Assembly: GCA_028023455.1 (NCBI GenBank)
Contig: JAQFVV010006506.1
Span: forward strand, 432,501 to 496,500
Source: Epiperipatus broadwayi
Taxonomy: Eukaryota > Onychophora > Udeonychophora > Euonychophora > Peripatidae
Direction: 5' to 3'
Length of the DNA: 64,000 bases
The translations under genes were made by a program, and so were the position numbers. This document shows, in pieces, positions 12,891-23,785 of the stretch. The first letter of the stretch is position 1. Every line of letters begins with the position of its first letter. The notes under the pieces were generated by a model. That model saw only the letters and a list, made by a program, of their open reading frames with translations. It was not told where the DNA came from and made no database searches.

Positions 12891-13210
12891 TTATATGAGG
12901 TCAAGATTTTTAATAAATGGTGGAGTTTGGAATAATATATATGATAATTTATAATGTGATTTTTTATTTTCAAGTTATAATAATATGATTTTTAGCAGTC
13001 ACGTGATGAAAGAGCATTTCTCTTTACAATTAAAAAAAAGCAGACAATCGTTATATGAGGTCAAGATTTTTAATAAATGGTGGAGTTTGGAATAATATAT
13101 ATGATAATTTATAATGTGATTTTTTATTTTCAAGTTATAATAATATGATTTTTAGCAGTCACGTGATGAAAGAGCATTTCTCTTTACAATTAAAAAAAAG
13201 CAGACAATCG
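12891..13210. repeat. Perfect 160-bp tandem duplication
   Basis: 12891-13050 and 13051-13210, both starting TTATATGAGGTCAAG and ending CAGACAATCG, appear identical base for base. Perfect identity points to a very recent duplication, or to an assembly artefact. Confidence 0.93.
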
Positions 13211-16190
13211 TTGACAATGAGAGATGGGGAACTATGAAGACAGCAAGAAAAGTTAAGTTTTTATTTCTTTTAAAAAAAAGGAAAGTAACTTTTTGGTATT
13301 TAAAGGAAAAATGTTTGTAGTTTTCAGAAGTTAAACCTTAATTTAAAATTAATAGTAATGAACTAGTGAATTAAGTTCTTTTACAAGTTAAATTCATTAT
13401 AGGAATATTAATGCAAAGGAAATCTTAAACTACTAAAAAGTAACTGTTTTTAAAGCTATTTTATATATATATATAATCAAGCCAAGTTATAAATATACGT
13501 TATAATAAAGGAACCCTTAGGATGTATTTGGGGTAGGAAAATAATGCTGTGGGGTTTTTCTAACTAACTTCTATGTCATTGCTTGATTATGAAATTATAA
13601 CATTTGTCATCAGAATGTCTATTTTGGAAACGCTGGTGCACCATCATTTTTCCATGAATTCATATGATCATGAAGGATATTTTGCATATATACAAATAAC
13701 AACAACAGAGTTGGTGAAGTGTAATTTTTAGCCATGGATATTGAATTTTTTTGACTGAATGCTTGCTTTACTCAAGATAAAATTATATAGTTAATTCACA
13801 TGATGATTATTTTTTTTTTGTAATTTTTTTATTTGAAAGTTTATGTATTGTTTTTTTTTAATTGTGTGTTTAAAACGTACTTTTCCAAATCCGATCACCG
13901 ACAACTTAAAAGTGTACCAATGGATGGAGAAATGTCTTGTTGATGTAAATTTAAAAAGGAATCCTCTTCAATTAATATATATATATATATATTTTAAATA
14001 AAGTAAATTTTTAAATTCCTCTAGAAGTCAACAGTAATCCATCCAGGTGACCTCATCTCAAGTAAGATTTATATATATAATATTGAGGGCAAGGCTTTAA
14101 GACAACAAGACTAGATAGATAATATACTAATCAATTTTACTAATATTTACTTGTAATTTTATTTATTCTGAATATATAATTAATCCTTCTGAATAAATGG
14201 TCTTTAGCTGTCATTAATTTCTACCATAATTTTAACCTACATATAGATAAATGGGAATGGGCAGTTATTGTGATAATATATTTACCCTAGCTTATAAATA
14301 TTGTAATAATTATTCTAATGGGATAATTTTATAATTAATGAACTTTTATTGTGATTTTCTTTATTTTGTGTTATGTTTATATATATTTGATGAATTACAG
14401 AATATAAAGTTGTATATAAGTTAAATTATTATGTTTTGTTTTCTTGTATGAAGTCACTGAGATGATAAGAAAACCATTTTTGATAACTAAATATTAATCT
14501 ATTTTATTATTTTTTGTTTGTAAAGATTTTTTATATGTTGTTAATAAAGTAGTTGTTTAAATCAATCTGATCTCTGTTTGGTCATCCCCATCATTACTGT
14601 GCTGTATACCATTAAATGTTGATCATCATTATCACATTATGAATTTACATCACTATAAGTTTGATGATGATCATCATCATTATGTATTGCTTTTATAAAT
14701 AATCAATCATCATCAGGATTTTCCTATATCTGGGCTTATATAAATGGGCAGATTTAGTTTATAATTGAATAGGTCCATCCCTAAAGAGAGCTGATTTTAA
14801 GAACTTCCTGAGTTTGAATTCCATGGTGTAATGGGGTTTGTAAGGGAGTTGAAATGAATATGCACTGGTCTAGGTTACATTGAAATATTTTTAAGTAAAT
14901 TATAGGTTAGTATATTGAAAGTAGATGTGACTTGGAACTGGGCATTTCATTTTGACATCTGTTGCATCCTATTTGAAGGCTCAGATCTGATAGTAGTGAG
15001 ATGCACTCCCTTTATTATATGTCATTGCTAATTCTGAAACATCTGATACACCCAAATGTGTTGTCAAATCACAAATTTAGGATATGACTTGTTGTAGTGG
15101 GTTGATATATTTCACCCAAGTGATCCAATGACTTAGTCATATTTGTGTCATCATATGGTGTATATTGTGGTTCCGGAATACCATTAACTTTGGGGTAGCG
15201 GGTTTTGTTATATCTGACATGCAACACATTAGTCATGAAGATGTTACAGTTGATAGAGGTATCCAAGTGTATTTTCAGAATGGGACATCTGTGTATAGCC
15301 ATCCCTTATATCTGGTACTGCAACAGGGTATGGCATGTAAGGTTGATTGAGTTGTCCCATTATAATAGCTTCCCTTAGCAGACTCTAATAATATTTGTCA
15401 ACTTTGAGCAAAATGTGTGTTTTATTAAAATTTATATCATGATTAGTTAATTTAATGTGTGAATAAATGACTTATGTATTAGATTTTTCTCTAACTACAA
15501 AAATGTGTTCTTCCTTTTTTGTTTATTCTATAATCGGTCTGTCCAATGTATGAAAGTAAATAGACACCATGAGACTCCAAAGGAATTTTATCTTCATCAG
15601 CCATTTATTTATATATGACAGTAACAAACTATGACATCAATTTTAATACAACACATTCTGGAAAAATTGAACAATATGACCAGAAACTGCTAAGAGAAGC
15701 TATAGAGATTTTCTAAAGTCCTAACAGCATAAATGAAAAATGGAAATTAAAAAAATAACAATATTTGAAAAAGCCTATTGGAGGATAAAATGTTTTTTAA
15801 AACTTCTCAACTAATAGAATTTAGAAATGAGGAGAAAATGACAAAAGAAAAAAAAATGATTTTAAATCTTTCCACACACTTCCTTATGATTTGAGAAAAA
15901 AAGTTCTGAGGAAAGTACTTCTTATTGTACAGAAACATCAGCTATTTAATTACATTTATATACATTAAAAGCTTAAAGCTTAACTAATCAATAAAATAAT
16001 CAAAATTACCCCAAAATCATAATTCAATTAAACTAGCCAAAAACAATTAACTCTAAACCAAAACCAATACTTTCCCTTCTATAAGCAGATTTCTCAAATG
16101 TAAAGAACTACAAAATAACATATTTAAACTAAATATTAGCCACAATTCCACTTTTATCCCTTACAACCTTAATATTAAAAATTTTTTTAA
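13211..16190. other. AT-rich non-coding DNA
   Basis: Only short unsupported frames are present. A (TA)n run lies near 13975-13990, and ATCATC/GATGAT-rich words at 14620-14690 could pair as a weak hairpin. No gene or element was recognised. Confidence 0.5.
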
Positions 16191-16199
16191 ACAATTTAA

Positions 16200-16760
16200 T
16201 TACTTCGCAATGAGACATTTCTAATAATACAAATTCTTTATTTATTTATTTTTCTCTCAAAGAAGACAACTTCAACTTCATCAAAATTAATAGTGTGGTC
16301 TGTAAGTTTTTCAGGAATATATAAAGCAGAACAAAGATATTTATTCCCACTCTTATTTTTATGTACTTTTATTCTTTCAATGAATCTCAAACTACTCTGA
16401 CCTATGTATACCTTCTTGCAAAAACAAGGAATTATATAAACTGTTTCAGGAATAACTTTTTTTCAAAAATTTCTTTTGTATTATTTATAACAAAATTACA
16501 AGTGTGTTGAGGCATTCTTGATAGTGCCTCAACATGTTTGTAATTTTGTTATGATTATTTTGGGAGAAGTAAAAATTTATTATTTGTATTATTTAATAAA
16601 ATACTACTTTTCCAAGCTATTTCCAAACAAATTACTATTTTGCATTCAATTCTATATGAAGACAATTTAAATGACAAAGAAATAAAATCATATTTTATTT
16701 ATCATTTACATTTATTACAAATATTATTACTTTTAAATTTTTAATAAATTTATCAGAGTA
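16200..16760 (-). pseudogene. Penelope-like element, C-terminal RT and GIY-YIG endonuclease relic
   Basis: Minus-strand translation gives IPETVYIIPCFCKKVYIGQS, followed by RFIERIKVHKNKSGNK and IPEKLTDHTINFDEVEVVF (16440 down to about 16260). VYIIPC and KVYIGQ correspond to the GIY and YIG motifs of the nicking endonuclease fused to the RT of Penelope-like elements. Upstream, NYKHVEALSRMPQHTCNF fits the linker. A frameshift in a T run near 16457 and several stops break it. The upstream minus-strand part (16560-16700) is mirrored at 16950-17100. Confidence 0.85.
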
Positions 16761-16895
16761 GCCCACACTCAAATAATCTTTGTAAAATTGGCCTTCTTGA
16801 ATCAAAGCTACTTCAATTAAATAATTCTAATTGTGTAGCTTTGTTTCAAATAAGTCAATTTTATAAAGATAAATTTGAATGTTGCCTACTCTGAA
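16755..16895. repeat. Imperfect palindrome at the centre of the inverted PLE pair
   Basis: The segment opens with CAGAGTAG and closes with CTACTCTG, with partly complementary AT-rich flanks between. It marks the turning point between the minus-strand copy on the left and the plus-strand copy on the right. Confidence 0.6.
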
Positions 16896-16899
16896 AAAT

Positions 16900-17200
16900 G
16901 TGTTACAAATATTTTATTTATTAGTTATAATATTGGCAATAGTGTAAAAGATAAAGAAAAATATGATTTTATTTCTTTGCCATTTAAATTGTCTTTTTAT
17001 AGATTTGCATGTTAAAAAATAGTACTTTGTTTGGAAAAAAGTAAATTGCTTGAAAAGGGGATATTACTTTGAATAAATTATTAAATAATACAAAGGAAAT
17101 TTTTGACAGAAATATTATTCCTGAAGTAGTGTATATTATCCTATGTTTTTGTAAGAATATATAAAGGTATAAAAGTAAGGTTAGAAATAACTATCTTACT
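16900..17200 (+). pseudogene. Penelope-like element relic, inverted partner
   Basis: Plus-strand reading includes YDFISLPFKLSFYRF, a block typical of the end of the PLE reverse transcriptase, and then IIPEVVYIILCFCKN near 17110-17160, a decayed start of the GIY-YIG domain. The nucleotide sequence matches the reverse complement of about 16440-16700, with the linker segment missing. The pair is arranged head to head with 3' ends outward. Confidence 0.78.
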
Positions 17201-17280
17201 TCTGATATATATATATTGTATTGTATAACTATCTTACTTCTGATATATATATATTGTATTGTAACAGGCACATACGGCAT
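17201..17280 (+). repeat. Short direct duplication
   Basis: A 36-bp stretch with TAACTATCTTACTTCTGA, a TA run and TTGTATTGT occurs twice in tandem, around 17189-17224 and 17225-17260. It is a local slippage-type duplication. Confidence 0.75.
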
Positions 17281-18829
17281 TACATTGTTTTTTTATTAGT
17301 AAACATGAAAAGAATAAAAGTTCGCAAATAAAACTTCCTTTTTAAGAATTAAAAAGTGAAAATTAAAATTCTATACTAAACTCATATATATAAAATTGCA
17401 CAGATAAAAAAAAAATATTAAAATAAAACTTTATTAAAAATAGAAAAGGTATTTTAAAAACAAAAACTTAAAAAGATTTGGAGATAAAATATATATCTTT
17501 AAGTTTGAAAACAAATTAATTGGTGTTATTGAAAAATGGAAATGATTGTTTTAATTAGTTAAATGTAAACTAGCCTTGGGCATTTAGATGTATAAGCAAC
17601 GGTAAGATAGGAGAGAAAAACAATGGAATCGGACCTCAGCAAAAGGACCATCACATCGATGATGTAATGTCAATTGAATCCTTAAAATTAATATAAAAAG
17701 AAAAGTTTGGAAATTATTAGGGAGTTATTAAGAAATGATAGATATGTTTTAGTGCAGAGTGAAGGAGAAGGGATTGAAAGACGCACTTTCAATTCCTTCA
17801 GTTGTTCAAAAAATGAAACATTGTTTTCCAATATTGCGGACCACAGGACATCAAGGCCCGGAAGAATACCATCAACTATAAAGGACCAATGGTTAACTGC
17901 ACACTGATCTCCTTATGACTTTGTGGGAATTAACACCTTCCATTACAAAAAAATCAGAGACTACGGACATTTTTCAAAATCGTAAGAACTTTATATTCAT
18001 TTGAAAACATTAAGAACTTTAAATTATAAACTTTCTCCATATTTAAAAAAAATAGAAATAGATTCCTATCTGACCAAACTAAATTATTTATTAATTAGTT
18101 ATAATTTTATTTGATGTATTTCTTTTTTGTAAAATCATTTCCATTTATTTTTTGTTGTTCTTTAAGTTTTATTTATGATTTTTGTTTTGCGATAAATTAA
18201 ATTATATAAATGTTAAACTTAAGTCGGGCATGAATGGCTATATAGATTTGTAAAGTTATATTAGGGGAGGGTAATCTTAGGTTGTTTCGTAGTTTTAATT
18301 GGGTCAATGGATTGGATATATTGGTGTAATTAGTAGATGTAGTATGAGGTTCGCTAGGGGAAGAATCGCTTTATACACTGCACACTTCATTTTTGGCCTA
18401 TGGAATGCGATTCATAATTCGGCAAAATGACCGCAGTCCTTTTCTATGGAGTTTTTTTTATTGCTCTTCTTGTCAGATAGATGTAGTATTCCTGTCTGAC
18501 AAGAGGCAATTTCTTCTCTTAACCTTTTGTGCTGTTGTATTTTTATGCTACATTGAATACATCAATGTATCAGATGGATTGACACCGGTCTGACTGCGAA
18601 CTTTTGGCCTAAGGTTAAATAAGGATAGAATATTTTCTCTTCAAATGCAAATCTATGTAGTCTATTCATACTTGACAATCTAAATAAAAATGCATTAAAT
18701 TTAAGTTGGGTATAGATGCATGCATGGGTTCGTTACCGGTTAATTATGTTTTTGGTTTTCATATTTGATCAAAATATATAGACATTCAGTAAATACTGAT
18801 ACCTTACGGTGAGTATCTAAGATGTATTT
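17281..18829. other. Unassigned sequence with short open frames
   Basis: No domain is recognisable. The 17.6-18.6 kb stretch is less AT-rich than its surroundings. Near 18465-18505 it has a hairpin-capable pair, CTTGTCAGA and TCTGACAAG. It could be a fragment of an unrecognised element. Confidence 0.4.
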
Positions 18830-19043
18830 ATGCTTTTTGGATCAATATATATATATATCCATGAAAAAAATAAAGACCACACTATTAATTATGAAGAAGC
18901 AACGTTGTCTTCTTTGAGAGAAATAAAATATAAAAAAATTAAAGAAACTTTATTATTAAACATTTATGGTGCTGAAGCAGATAACCCTTTTAAAAGTTAT
19001 TTTAATATTGAGATTTTAATATGGTGTATGAAGATAGGTGTGA
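18830..19043 (+). pseudogene. Penelope-like GIY-YIG endonuclease, C-terminal fragment
   Basis: The frame reads IYIYIHEKNKDHTINYEEAT and continues SLREIKYKKIKETLLLNIYG. This aligns with IPEKLTDHTINFDEVEVVF of the 16-kb relic, in the C-terminal half of the PLE endonuclease. The GIY and YIG motifs themselves are not present. The ribozyme element at 19044-19341 is inserted immediately downstream, in what would be the end or 3' flank of this fragment. Confidence 0.65.
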
Positions 19044-19341
19044 TGTTTCGTTTAAAAACAAGCAAAACTCTTCATACAGTAGTGCCACTCATGTACAGTG
19101 CTTTCAGATCCAAGGCTCCTCACTGACAAAAGCCAAAAGCTAGAAACTAGTCTGGGGATATTGGATGAGTAGGCACTAAATAGAGATTTTATACACAAGC
19201 CTTCTGGCATCCATTGATTACCCTGGCTTGCACTGAGTGGCACTATTGTATGGAGAGTTTTGGCTGTTTTAATAACAGTTATAAGCAAGCATAAGAAATG
19301 GTGATTATGTGTTGTTTAGTAGTTTAAATGTTTCATTTAAA
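19044..19341 (+). mobile_element. Hammerhead-bearing retrozyme-like insertion, single unit (family 1)
   Basis: A 272-bp insertion (19057-19328) lies between TGTTTCGTTTAAA (19044-19056) and TGTTTCATTTAAA (19329-19341). This is a 13-bp target-site duplication with one CG-to-CA type change. It starts with a short minus-oriented arm (about 30 bp, AGCAAAACTCTTCATACAG) that is complementary to the right arm near 19225-19270. It then holds one plus-strand ribozyme. The right end continues about 40 bp past the arm, ending near GTGATTATGTG. Confidence 0.8.
19108..19166 (+). ncRNA. Hammerhead ribozyme motif with compensated stem II
   Basis: The stem I helices (AUCCAA/UUGGAU and UCCUCA/UGGGGA), GAAAC and ACUAGUC are intact. 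Stem II reads AGC/GCU instead of the GGC/GCC of other copies, so both partners changed and pairing is kept. The core reads CUGACAA: G8 is lost, so cleavage is unlikely. Confidence 0.75.
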
Positions 19342-19899
19342 TACGTTGTTTTATAGTTGTTTACACTTGAGAAGTCTGCTTGTAGCAATGAAACTATTTG
19401 CAGTTGTTTAGAGTTTATATTCTTGGCTAATCTGATTGAGTTGGGAATTTGGGGTAATTTTGATTGTATATATTGTATAGGTGTTTGGAAATTCAAATTT
19501 TTTTGCATGATGCAAAGAGATAGTAAAATACTTTTCAATAGTAAAATACTTTTCAAACTACACTCACATTATAATTACTATTTTATGATATCCAGTACAT
19601 TCATAATTTTAGATGGCCAAGATAATTGATGATGATCAGCATTTTTAGGTTTATTATTGTAGATATTTTAGGACATATGTGTGTGCATGCCGATAAAATA
19701 TTGATGGGTTATTTTATGTCGTGTTCTAATTTTAGCAATGGCCATAAGATGCTAGCTTAGATTTATAGAGCGACTCTTTTAGATCCAGTCCCAAAAGATG
19801 ATTTTCGACTCTTGATATTAATAGTGGTAATGGTATATTATTTTGTTATATTTATAACATATATTAATTATTCTGTACTCTTCTCTATCCGCACTCATT

Positions 19900-21095
19900 T
19901 CCATACCGTCACAGTATATAATTATAATAAACCAAAGATCTTAGAAATTATATACTTATCAGTCGTTTATCAGCTCTATAAAATATTTACCAAAGTAATT
20001 ACAACTCGTCTACGGTGATCTTGAGATTTGAAGCAATCAAAAAACAAACTGGATTTAAAATTGATTTTAATACAGTGAATATGACTTGCCATTATGTTTT
20101 AGATTTGTTGATTATGAAAAAGGCATTTGACTCTATAAGCATATTTACAATGATTAAAGCATTGGATCATCAAAGTATAGACTAAGGTAATGTTATATTG
20201 CGAATAATATTTATAAAAATGCAACAACAAATATTACATAATGAGGCTCAAAAGATTAAGATTGAGAAGATGTATGATAGAGTGACTTCATATCTATTAA
20301 ACTTTTTTCAGCAATTTTGCAAGAATTATAATGTGGATTAAAATGGGAAACTAAGGGAGTAAAAGTAAATGGAGATTATTTGTCGTCTAGATTTTTTAGA
20401 TAATGTAGCTGCTTTGTGCAAATTTTGCTTCAGAGCTTCACAAAATGTTGCAAAAATTTATCGTATGAAAATAAGAAAGAAGGATTAAAGGTAAAAGTTA
20501 TAAAAAAAGGTAAAATAATGTTCAATAGATTTTTTTCCAAAAAATAAAATAAAGATTGATAATTATGAGTTACAAGAAGTCAACAAAAACAAATATATTG
20601 ATTAGATAACTTATTTGAAATGCTTTTGGTAGAAATGACTTAATATTTAAAGGAAATATGCATATGTTTGAAAGGAAGGTTTTTAATAAACGAGTGTTAC
20701 CCGTTCTTACTTATGGATATAAGACTTGGACATTTAACGTAAGAGCAACACCAATATTTCAAACTGCTCAATGGAGTATGGAGAGATGCATGTAGAAGTA
20801 AGAAGATGATATCGAAAACGAAATGCATAATTGAAAGAACACAGGTTGACATCGTCGAAAGAATTAAAAGACTAAAGTGAAGTTGAGCTGGACACATTAA
20901 TATGAGAGGATATGATAATAGATGGACAGTTGAAATATGACATTGGATTCCATTGGATTGTAAAATATCTAGAAAAGGTTACATGTTATATGGATGGATG
21001 AAATAAGGAAGTGTCCTGAAGTGATAGGAGAGATCGGAGTAGCTGGATTGAACTTGATAAGTCTCCATTCTGTAGTAAATCGACAATGATTAAAA
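19900..21095 (+). pseudogene. RTE-type LINE reverse transcriptase, degenerate 5'-truncated copy
   Basis: The start reads KILEIIYLSVVYQLYKIFTK then VITTRLR, corresponding to the RT block around PISLL-x-YK-x-FTK. LLIMKKAFDSISIFTMIKAL (about 20105-20165) follows and matches the intact block of the 49-kb copy at the DNA level. It ends with the same C-terminal region (ERCM and WAGHI-like blocks) and the GATGATGATA-type tail near 21090. Numerous stops and indels show an old copy. RTE elements encode an endonuclease-RT that primes on nicked DNA. Confidence 0.8.
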
Positions 21096-23156
21096 ATGAT
21101 GATATAAATAATTAAAAATCATGTAATATGGAATAATATTACAAAATTTTTTTTACAAAAAAGTCTTTGAAACTGTGCTTTTTGAAAAGGGAGGAAAACT
21201 TTTAGTTAGGACTTATGATAAAGTTTTCCTTAATATATATATATTAAATCTTAAAAACAACTATAGATATAAAAATACATACCTAATATATGTTTAAACA
21301 ATAAATAAATTATAGGTAGACTTAATACAAGATTAATATTCATTTTAAATTGCATTATAAAAAAAAACAAATGAAAATGAAATCTCGCGGAATCGTTCGC
21401 AAACTAACAAATAATTGATTTTAAATATTATTGCGTTGTCGTAAGAATGTTATTTAAAAATGCATTAATATTGAAGATAAAGTCCGGGCTTATTTTCAGT
21501 CACTCTCACAAATAAAAACAGGGAATTGAATTGCAATTGAAGTTTTTTCTTTCTACAGCTCAATTTTAGAATAGCTTTCAGTTCGAGATTTCTTAATTAT
21601 CATATTATTAAGAATAAACTCTGGAAAAAAAAAGTATAAAACACATTTTTTATAAATAAATTTAGGTAATTGATGACTAAACTACATCTTCAATGTTTTT
21701 CTAGGTTTCTATTACTAAATATCTATTTAATGGTATATAAACTGTAATAATAAAAATAACATAAATAAATTTGATTCCCTAGGTGAAATGACTTTGGACA
21801 TAAAATATCTTACAAAATGTGCTTAGGTCAATATTTAAACTTCAATAATTCCTCACTTTTCTACCGATACTTTTACTCTACATCCAACGATCTCAGGTTA
21901 TTATAATACTAAATTTTAAATAAATTGCGTAATTGATGTAGATTATAAATAATACATAAGCAGTACAAAGAAAACACAAACACATAAACTATATAATAAA
22001 GTTTGGTTGATTTTTGCCGATCGATTTCTCCATTTTATTTAGTCTTATTAGTTTCAGGTCAAATAATCATTTTTAAAAAATTCAATTTGGTCAGATCAAC
22101 CAAAGAATCAGAGCCTAAATCTAAAGGTGAAAGATCAGTATTTTTTTTTCCTAAAGTTCTTTTAATCTTTTATCTTTGACTGGAAATTAATGCCCACATT
22201 CTTGATAAAAAATTTAAAAAATGTCATTTTTAAAAGTGAAATTACTTTTAAAAATAACTTGCCTTCAGTACAATTTACTCCCCGAGATATAGCTGAATAA
22301 AAGTAATAGGGGAATCAGATGCTTCTAATTCTCGTAAATAATTTCATATAGGAGTTTAGCTTTTACTTAAATTTTGTCTTTTTGCTTCATAAATGATTTT
22401 GCAAGTAGATAGTATTAAGTTTATATCCTGAAACTGATATATAAATAGGATTCACAATCAAGGAAAAATAAATAACCAATATTTTAGGAGCTGCTTTTTT
22501 TCGCAGAAGAAATCAGAGTGAGGATAAACATTCTTTTTATAAGAAATCAAAGTAAAATTTTAAAAAATCTATTTTGAAGTTTCCTTTTTTTATCAGTATA
22601 TCCCTTGCTTCAATTTCGTCATAATATACAACCATCCACCAGTCCAAAAATTACGACCTCTTATTTTGACTATTCGTGTAATGTCGGAGTTGAGATGAAA
22701 AATATATCGCAGAAATCTTGACAAAAATTATCCTTGAAAAATACGCATATTATTTACATTATATATTTTTTTTAAAAAAAAAAAAACATTTCTATATATA
22801 TATATATGTGTGTGTGTGTGAATAAAAGTTAAAATTTAAAATATATATAAATACAGTTTTCAGTTTAATGGCTTGCGAGAGCTAGAATTATAAGTTCTAT
22901 GAAAATGTGAATAATGAAGTATTTTTATTTTAATCAATACAAAATTACAGCCTAAAAACAATCCAACTTTTGTAATAACCATAATCAAGAAATCAAGTTT
23001 TATGTACACAGAAAGAATGCTAAATTTATCAAAAAAAATCATCAAATTAATTATCCTCAATCTCCCCCTCACTTAAACTTTTAAATTTCGTTTTAGATAA
23101 AATAAAAAACACGTAATGGTATTGCTTGTATTTTGGGTAGTCCAGTATTTATCTTG
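21096..23156. other. AT-rich non-coding DNA
   Basis: No gene or element is recognised. A (TA)n(TG)n run lies at about 22793-22820. Confidence 0.5.
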
Positions 23157-23332
23157 CTATGACGTCATTAGCCTGAGGGCATACTACTCTAACCACCCGA
23201 TTTTTAAGATAACGTCACCTAGTGATTTACGGACACATGTAATCGCTAAAATTTTTTGCCATATCACGTGGTGACATTACGTCAAAGATCGGTAGATTAG
23301 AATAGGATGCCCTCAGGGTAATGTCGTCATAG
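23157..23332. mobile_element. Short inverted-repeat (MITE-like) element with CRE-like ends
   Basis: A 176-bp element has about 38-bp terminal inverted repeats. The left arm starts CTATGACGTCATTAGCCTG and the right arm ends CAGGGTAATGTCGTCATAG. The arms contain the CTGAGGGCAT block and TCTAA. The element is clearly richer in G, C and CpG than its surroundings. TGACGTCA, the palindromic CREB/ATF site, lies in the left arm. No transposase is present. A target duplication could not be settled. Confidence 0.75.
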
Positions 23333-23426
23333 AAACGAAGAGCTGGGGGAAGGCACGTGGTACAGGGTCATGAGGTCAAAACGGAGAAACAAACACGTGG
23401 TACAGAATAATGCCGGCGGCGTCCAT

Positions 23427-23785
23427 CCTGAAAAAAAAAATGGTAAAATTAATAAATAGGACACAAAATAGAGTGATATGCGGCAAAAAAAGATTAAAAA
23501 TAATATATACATCATGAATAATTAACTAAAATTGGACGCAAAATAGGAAAATTTAAGATAAATATCACTACAAAATTAATAAGTAAAAACTGCGAGTCCA
23601 CAAATCCTGAAAAAAAAAATTAATAAATAGGACACAAAATAGTGATATGCGGCAAAAAAAGATTAAAAATAATATATACATCATGAATAATTAACTAAAA
23701 TTGGACGCAAAATAGGAAAATTTAAGATAAATATCACTACAAAATTAATAAGTAAAAACTGCGAGTCCACAAATCCTGAAAAAAA
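23427..23785. repeat. Tandem duplication of about 169-179 bp
   Basis: Units start with CCTGAAAAAAAA at 23427, 23606 and 23775 (the last cut short), giving periods of 179 and 169 bp. Copies are nearly identical apart from small indels. They share ATGCGGCAAAAAAAGATT and ACTGCGAGTCCACAAATCC. Confidence 0.92.

Noticed and set aside
14560-14720. RTE tail from GATGAT/ATCATC words
   Set aside because: The words occur on both strands without the conserved sequence that precedes the tail in the true RTE copies.
17707-17907. Candidate small gene in the less AT-rich 17.7-18.6 kb region
   Set aside because: The frame lacks a standard ATG start and any known domain, so it is left as unassigned sequence.
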